The notes beneath the pieces were generated by a model, which did not search any database, had not been told where the DNA came from, and was given only the letters and a program-made list of their open reading frames with translations. A stretch of 64,000 nt of DNA, taken from contig CM042089.1 in assembly GCA_023512835.1 (NCBI GenBank), positions 25,362,440 to 25,426,439 on the forward strand, read 5' to 3'. This DNA comes from Taxillus chinensis (taxonomy: Eukaryota > Streptophyta > Magnoliopsida > Santalales > Loranthaceae). A program made the translations under genes and the position numbers. Positions 57,482-64,000 of the stretch are shown here, one piece after another. The stretch's first letter is position 1, and each line of letters starts with the position of its first letter.

Positions 57482-59315
57482 TGTAATGACCCGTGTGTAA
57501 CCCGTGTGTTAAGGAGTTAACCACAAACACCTTGGATGTTGGTACACAAGTTTAAGGTAAGAGATGAGCCCAAGAGGGGACTTTTGAGAGGTGCATGTGT
57601 CAAGCGATAGCGTACATTTATGCCCTAGGAAGATGCTTTATGCGTTCTGAGGCGGTTTTAAGGTTGTTTTGGCTGATCTTGGAGCTCACTTTTGACCTAG
57701 TAGATGGCCTCAAACAATTGGCGTGCAAGAACAAAAAGTTTCTTAGAATGAGGTCCTCTATCTACCACAGAAATTTCAGAGCATTTGGAGCTGAACGTGA
57801 ATTCACCCATTTCACGTGCAAGCATATTTTTGCTCCTCAGGCCTCTACAAGATGCAAGGAGACTTGTGGTGAAGTTTGAGTGCATTTGGAGCTGCACACC
57901 AATTGGGGAATTGGCGTGCAAATTGACGTGCAGGCATATTTTTGCATGGTTCCCTTGGTTTTGCCATTCTAAGGAACTTTCTCCAAAGGACCATGTTGAA
58001 ATTCTGAGTATTTTGGCCTATATGGGTGCGGAAAGGTGGTAACTTGTGTGATCAAAACTACGTCGTTTTGATCCTGGCATTCACTTAATCAAAACTACGT
58101 CGTTTTGATCCTGGGATTCACTTAATCAAAACTACGTCGTTTTGATGTTGTGTTGTCTATATAAGAAGGAGGAGTCCCTCTGTTTTAGGTTTAGGGTTTG
58201 TTGCTTCACCAGCCGTCGCAGAGAGAGAGAGAGAGGGAAGGAGAGCTCCTGGTTCTTTGCCGGGCGTCTTGCGTGGGTGGTCGGTGCTTCGTGGGTGGAC
58301 GGCGTTCGGCTTGGGATCGGACCGTTCTTTGTGTTGTTGCGTTTTCCTTGAGGTAGGGGTTCGTTCTTCCTAAATCCTCCTCTGTCCTAGGGTCCTAGGG
58401 TAGAATATTATATTATTTATATGTAAATTCATATAGGTGTGACCTCCTATATGAATGTTGGCCTTAATGGCATGTTGGTGTGATTCTGTGGATTACATGC
58501 TATGTGTTCGATGAAATGCCTGTGTGAATATAGCATTATGTATATGCCCATTACATGTTTGGTAATATGCCTGTGTGGCTGGATTTGTGGTTTAGTGTAT
58601 GTATGTATCTTTGTGTGTTTGCTCTATTTTCTGAATGGTTGGGTTTGTGCGCTTGTGAATGGGTGCACACCAATGTGTTTGGTGGTATGCTTGAGTGACC
58701 ATGTGTGTTGTGTGCTTAATTGTGGTATCCGGCCTGAAGAGGCGGTTAAAGAACTTTGCCTGAGAGGCGGTTAAATCACTTGGCCTGAAGAGGCGGTTAA
58801 ATAACTTGGCCTGAAGAGGCGGTTAAATCACTTGTGTTTTGTGTGGTGGATAATTGTGACGACCGATGTGGTTTGTTATTGTTTGTTGAGATTGTTGTAA
58901 CACGTCACCGCCCCGTGCACATGCATGTAGCCGCTAGGAGCATGGGAAGGGTTGGGGAGACTTGATCCCTAACGAGCCGTGGTTGCTCACCCCTCCTACC
59001 GGTGTTTGCTTGTTTTCCAGGGACTTACAGGCGTTAGGTGGATACACCAAGGTGGAAGACCTTATCCATTTTATTCTTCCATTTATGTTGTTTTCTTTTA
59101 TGGGAACCGATGTAACCCAAGTGGGGATGGGATTGGAAAGAATTCTGTTGTAATAAACTGGTTTGGAATATTTTTATGAATATTACATTCTTGAATGTGT
59201 TGTGGATGTTTGAAATGTAAAATTCTTGGTTTGTATCCTAACCCCTTTGCCCTCCGTGTGGGTAAAAGGGGAGTCACGTGCCGGTTTCCTCGGGTTGGAA
59301 ATCCGGGGCGTGACA
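57482..59315 (+). repeat. Ty3 element II 3' LTR
   Basis: 1834 bp, near-identical to 50135-51967, with all its internal motifs including three near-palindromes (from about 58050). Followed by ACATA. Confidence 0.93.
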
Positions 59316-60291
59316 ACATAGCAGGCAGTAGACACCGCTTTAGCCCATAGACCGAGAGGAAGCTTTGCCCCTGCTAACATTGATCTGCCAGCCTCGACTA
59401 AAGTGCGATTCTTGCGCTCAGCTACCCCATTTTGTTGTAGAGTTCTGGGCGCAGAGAAGTCGTGCTGAATGCCCTGTTCAGAACAATATGACCTCATATC
59501 TAAGAAATCAAATTCTGTACCATGATCACTCCTGATGCATTTAATGCTCAATCCTTGTGAATTGCTTATCCAGTTGAAGAGATCGACAAGGTGTTCAAAG
59601 GTTTGATCCTTAGATTTCAGGAACAACACCCATGTGTATCTGGTGAAGTCATCAATAACCACTAGGGTGTATCTCGCACCAGCAAGTGAAGAAACAGAAA
59701 TGGGACCACATAGGTCCATGTGAAAAAGTTGTAAAGGAGCAGTTATTGAATTAACTGATTTGCTCTTAAAACTATGTTTGGTCTGTTTGCCAAGTTGGCA
59801 TTCTCGACAGAGAGTGTCTCTGGAGTATTTGTGTTTAGGCAAACCAGTGACCAAATCAAGCGACACTAATTTAGATAAGGTCTTAAAATTTAAATGTGCG
59901 CAACGCTTGTGCCATAGCCAACTATCTTCATGTGATGCTGTAGTGAGGAAGCATACAGGGTCAGAAGAACTGTGCAGGTGTTTGACAAAAAGGAAACTGT
60001 GAATCCTTTGTCACATAAATTACTGACACTCAGCAGATTATGCTTCAAACCTTTGACTAATGCAACCTTAGTAATTGATACACAACCGTTGGTTAAAGTG
60101 TCATACCCCATAATCCTATCTTTACTGTTGTCACCATATGTTACGGATGGGCCTCGTTTGTCAGTAACATCCACGAGCAGAGACTTATCACCCGTCATAT
60201 GTCCGGAGCATCCGTTATCGAGTATCCACTTGCTTTGATTGATCTTTGACTTCAAGTGAGATGACAGTGAATTCCATAGATGCTCCTGCAA
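59316..60291 (-). pseudogene. Copia II protease and N-terminal integrase
   Basis: Protease signature WILDNGCSGHMTGD at 60291-59890; the usual DSG is DNG here. After a frameshift, 59866-59321 reads CRECQLGKQTKHSF, LFHMDLCGPISVSSLAGARY (first Asp), IRSDHGTEF (second Asp) and NGVAERKNRTLVEAGRSM (Glu), a complete DDE core. It is cut by the Ty3 insertion just after AKAVSTACY. Confidence 0.9.
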
Positions 60292-60300
60292 GACAACAAA

Positions 60301-62598
60301 TTACATTTTTGGTGTCCAAACTTGTTTTGGGCGGTTAGGAGAAGCAACAACAGTGTCAACTATTCCGGATTTTATGTTGCTAGGAATTTTAACTTTCCAA
60401 GTTGACTTAGCTTTTTCCGTCTTAGTTGCTTCTTCAACTTGGGTTTTCTTAAGTGAAATACTCCGAGGAGTTTTAGATTTAGCTTTCCGAGAAGAACCCT
60501 TTTTAACAACCGGATTTTTATTGATTGAAGAGTGATTACATAACCAGTCATCAGATAGACTCCACCACTCATAGTGATAATGACCTATTTCGCGACATAT
60601 CAAACAAACACTGTGATGAGAAGTTACAATAGGGGATACAGGTTTCTTAGGTTTTACAGGTTTTCTACTCTGTTCCCTATGGCTTAATCCTTTGCGAACG
60701 GGTGACGCGCTCTTGGCCCTGGATACGTCAGCCTTAGCCTTTCCTTTGTTTATGGGTGCTGCAATTTCGGCTTTAACTGCAGCAGCCTTCCCGTCATCGT
60801 TTGGTACGGGTGCTACTACTTTGGGATTAGCAGTAACAGCCTCTTTTCCACAATCATAAACTATGGTGCCACCTAAAACAAAACCAGCCAACGGTTTAGA
60901 TGTACTAACAGGATATAGGTTGGTTAGTTTTAGAGTGTAGTCCAGAGGGCACTTAGTAGCTGGAGCAGTGGAAGTGGATTCGGATCCTAGGCCAGGTTTG
61001 ACTCGGATATTGTCAGGATCAGTTCTAAATGTAGAGGCTATTTCTCCGGATTTTAGCCATTTACGATTTATTTCCTTTTCCTTCTCAAGTTCAATCTCGA
61101 GTCTTTTAAGATTTACATTCATGCTTGTGAGGTTGGTATTCAGCAGGTGATTCTCAGCTCTTAGGTCGTGATACCAAACCTCCCTGCTTCGATAGTCAGC
61201 TATGTCCTTTTCAAGTTTAGAAACAGTAAGTTCTAGGCGTTTAGTCTGACTACTCATATTTTGATACATTTGAGTAATTATTAATCTCTCATTCTTTTCA
61301 TCATCACGTTCCTTAGTAAAAGATTCTAGTTTACTAAAGAGTTCAGAGATAGAAGGTACCTCAGCGTTTGCCATGAGGCAGACATTCGCCTTTTCTGTTG
61401 GTTCGTCGTCTGAAGATTCCTCTTCTTCTTCCGAGCCACTGTTGTATTTTGAGACGAACACCTTCCTCTTCATTTTGCTGTTGTCTGAGGTGGAGCATCG
61501 GGGTTTAACCTTGTCATCCTTGTCGGCCATCTTGGGTTTGGATCTACAGTCCTTGGCCCAATGACCAGGTTTCCCGCAATTGTAGCTATCTTGGGATGTC
61601 GACTCCAACCGCTCCTTCCTTCTTGAGGATGAGGAAGAACCTCTTCTGAATCCTTTTCTGCTTTTTCGCAAAAATCGTGTGAAGGATTTCACCAGGAGTG
61701 CTATTTCTTCTACCATGTCCGAGTCCGAGTTTTCTGACTCTTCCGTATCATCCTCCGTCAGCATGCTTGGTCCAGTCGTAGCCTTAAGAGCTACCCCCTT
61801 TTCTTTCCAAGCTATCTTCTCATCTCGGTCAGTGTATTTGAATCTGACCTCATGAGTTCGTAGCTCTCCATATAGCTCTTCAAGGGGAGCATACTGCCAG
61901 TTGTCTTTGGATTGCATCTGGAGCTGCTTGGAGTAATAGCGATCCGGCAAGGAACGAAAGAACTTATCATTTATTTGGCGAGCGAGTGTAGTGCTCGTTG
62001 ACAGTTTTCAATTCCAGGATGAGCTTGCCGAATCGCCGATAGATGCTCTCCAGGGATTCGCTAGGTTTGTGGTTGAAGCTCTCAAAATTTTGTCTGAGAG
62101 CGCAAATGACGTTCTGCATCTGGGACTGACTTCCTTCATATAGAATAGTCAATTTGTCCCACACAGCTTTTGCTGTTGTGCAGCCCTGGACTTCCATGAA
62201 AGCCTCTGAATCCAAGGACGATGTCACATAAGCTAGAGCCTTTTCACTGCGTATTGCCAGGCTCTTTCATCGTGAGTGAGTTCAGCATCAGTCTTTGGCC
62301 TCCTGGCCCCATTTTCTCCGATGGTCATCGGAATGGGAAGCTCCTGATGAAGACAAGGCCACATTAGATGATCATGACAGGTCATGAACATCTTCATGCG
62401 AGCTTTCCACTGGGAGAAAAGCTCTGGTGTGAACTTTGGCGGGTTAAAGTGTAGCCTGAACTCCGTGGTTTAGGAGCAGTGGCAGCAGCAGGTTGAGGTG
62501 GATCAACATTTTCACTGCTGCTTCGGTTGGGAAGGGGCTTTTGAGCTCCCCCGGAGTTAAGGCGGGTATTGAATAGCATGCTGCTTTCTTCGGCCATT
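60301..62598 (-). pseudogene. Copia II gag with long coiled coil
   Basis: ATG at about 62598 (MAEESSMLFNTRL). Three frames: the start to 62394; a UBN2-type middle (QWKARMKMFM; AVWDKLTILYEGSQSQMQN at 62227-61967); and 61950-60301 (549 codons). The last has SYNCGKPGHWAKDC, a zinc knuckle whose first Cys is replaced by Ser, a long coiled coil (LFSKLESFTKERDDEKNERL, LEIELEKEKEINRKW), a Lys/Pro/Ala-rich segment and a second CLICREIGHYH motif. The long gag with a coiled coil is typical of SIRE-like elements. Confidence 0.85.
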
Positions 62599-62644
62599 GT
62601 TAAGTTTAGAGGGAGTGAGGGATCTCTACGAGCAGGTAGAACTT

Positions 62645-62656
62645 GCTCTGATACCA
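62645..62656 (-). promoter_or_regulatory. Copia II primer binding site
   Basis: TGGTATCAGAGC on the minus strand, two bases inside the 5' LTR, matches initiator tRNA-Met. Confidence 0.9.
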
Positions 62657-62658
62657 CT

Positions 62659-63960
62659 TGTTAGTCCCGGAGAGCCTAAAGGGGGGTGAATAGGCTCTTT
62701 GAAAATTCTTTCTCTCTCTTAATGGCTTAGACACTCACTCTGGTTAAACGAATAAAATCAATGCGGAAGATTAACCAGGTAGTGGAAGTATGTTGCTTTA
62801 TTATCTAAAGATAATTACAACAAAGCAAAACAGCGTTTTAGCTGATTACAACACAACACTCTGTTATAGTTACACACACTTGGCAGTGAATCTCTGTGTT
62901 TGGCTCTTTATAAGATATACGCTTATGAGTGTATAAGTACAAGTAAGCACCCACATTCTTATTTACATTGCTTCAGGCATATATATAGACATCCTAGAAA
63001 TCTATCTTGGAACTGCATTTTCCGAGCAGTGTGGAGCATTGAAGTTCTTCATCGGAAAATGCTGAAGCTTTAACTACTGCGGATGTGGAACTCGAAATAT
63101 TGGAAGCATAAGTTGTAATGAATTCTTTGCTTGATTCCAATTGCATTTGAGACTGCATCCACATCTCCGTGTGTTCCACGTGTCAGACAATTTAGGTATT
63201 CAATGAGTTTGTCTTACATCGGGACATATCGAGCTGCTAGCATTAATTACGGCTTGAAGAGATGAAGCAGCGTCTTCTTGGTCCGTTGCAAGGTTCCTTA
63301 CTTCGCATGAACGAAGCTCGGATCCTTACTCCGTATCAGTGATTGCTTATTCTGTATGAATGAAGTCCTGGAATCCTTATTCCGTGTCAGCGTTTCCTTA
63401 CTCCACATGAGTAGTGGTTCGGAGAGCTTACTCCGCATCAGCGCTTCCTTACTCCGCATGAGTAATGGTTCGGATCCCTTATTCTGCATTTGATGTCCTT
63501 ACTCCGCAACAGTTGCCCTTACTCCGCTTGAATGACAGACTCGGATTTCTTCGTCCGTGTCTTCTTTTCCTTAGTCCGATTGGAGTGACAACTTCGATTC
63601 TTTCTCTCTCACAAGTCTTTTTTACTCCGTGCAAGATGTAGACTCAGGAACTTACTCCGCATTAATTGACATAATCTAGTTGAGTGTTAGACGTGGGCTC
63701 CTAATCATTTTGTCAAGTGTTTAATCAGCACGAAGGGTCCTTACCCCGGATGATGACTTGGTTATGTACAAAGTGAATGACGACACTCATGATGATCCGG
63801 ATCAGGATTATGTATCTTGTCCTTAGCTTTGTCCTCACATGAGTAGGTCCGGATTTAGAATTAACTCATCTGCACATACTTAATGGTAAACATGAAACAT
63901 CTTGAGTCAAATTACATATGGTTTGTTCCGCATTATCCAAATTCTCGGTTTGATCCAACA
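62659..63960 (-). repeat. Copia II 5' LTR
   Basis: 1302 bp, TG...CA. It begins TGTTGGATCAAACC in element orientation, where the 3' LTR has TGTAAGATCAAACC. Flanked by ATATG at 63961-63965. Confidence 0.93.
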
Positions 63961-63965
63961 ATATG

Positions 63966-64000
63966 TTAGCTTTTACATTTAAAAAACTCTATGAATTCAA
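63966..64000 (-). pseudogene. Continuation of the interrupted hAT transposase gene
   Basis: These 35 bases are the sequence that adjoined 41857 before copia II inserted. Too short to identify alone; placement rests on the ATATG duplication. Confidence 0.55.

Larger units (their letters stand above)
50135..59315 (+). mobile_element. LTR retrotransposon, Ty3/gypsy chromovirus (element II), nested in copia II
   Basis: The LTRs 50135-51967 and 57482-59315 are nearly identical. The TSD ACATA is at 50130-50134 and 59316-59320. It is the same family as element I but on the plus strand and inserted in the copia integrase. Gag to chromodomain order is complete, but frames are repeatedly shifted. Ends are TG...CA, unlike element I. 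Confidence 0.95.
41863..63960 (-). mobile_element. LTR retrotransposon, Ty1/copia, SIRE/Maximus-like (element II), split by Ty3 element II
   Basis: The LTRs 41863-43170 and 62659-63960 have TG...CA ends and are flanked by ATATG at 41858-41862 and 63961-63965. Removing the inserted Ty3 element (50135-59315 plus one ACATA copy) leaves about 12.9 kb. Order on the minus strand: primer site, long gag, protease, integrase, reverse transcriptase, RNase H, about 1.8 kb non-coding, an extra ORF with a Ulp1-like protease, polypurine tract, 3' LTR. The large size, long coiled-coil gag and extra 3' ORF fit the SIRE/Maximus lineage (inference). Confidence 0.93.

Overview
This is plant nuclear DNA, most likely from a woody or at least repeat-rich eudicot. 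The evidence is a spliced R2R3-MYB gene with the standard plant exon phases, a NUP98-like FG-repeat gene with GT-AG introns, AT-rich intergenic DNA, and plant-type LTR retrotransposons (copia elements, a chromodomain Ty3 family) and hAT elements. Nothing bacterial is present (no operons, CRISPR arrays or origins). Species cannot be fixed from the sequence. LAYOUT. 1-2240 is AT-rich intergenic DNA. 2241-8657 (minus) is an R2R3-MYB gene of the MYB58/MYB63/MYB72-like subgroup. Its first exon lies 4.8 kb upstream of exon 2, and the intron carries TIR elements and an inverted fragment of a MYB exon 1. 8658-12700 is intergenic with a hAT-type MITE. 13129-17905 is copia element I (minus, TSD ATGCC), inserted into a 44-bp minisatellite. 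18243-19709 is a non-autonomous hAT element (TSD GGGGGATG) holding a second TIR element with a tRNA-like motif. 19782-31347 is a solo LTR split by Ty3/gypsy element I (minus, 22206-31326, TSD GCCCA). 31348-35814 is intergenic. 35815-39369 (minus) is a NUP98-like FG nucleoporin gene, open across six exons except for one single-base frameshift. 40060-41862 is a decayed hAT transposase gene (minus). 41863-63960 is copia element II, SIRE/Maximus-like (minus, TSD ATATG), about 12.9 kb without its insert. Ty3/gypsy element II (plus, 50135-59315, TSD ACATA) is inserted in its integrase. The last 35 bases return to the hAT gene. HOW THE PARTS RELATE. Only the MYB and NUP98-like genes look like host genes. 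The rest is a layered record of insertions, readable because target-site duplications still flank most elements. The two Ty3 copies are one family in opposite orientation, giving a roughly 9-kb inverted repeat about 19 kb apart. The most notable feature is in copia element II. Between RNase H and the 3' LTR, where related elements may carry an env-like ORF, it has a long extra reading frame (46049-43311). This combines an N-terminal domain, an Ala/Pro-rich and helical middle, and a C-terminal Ulp1/SENP-like (C48) cysteine protease with all four catalytic positions in place. It is broken by two stop codons and two frameshifts here.
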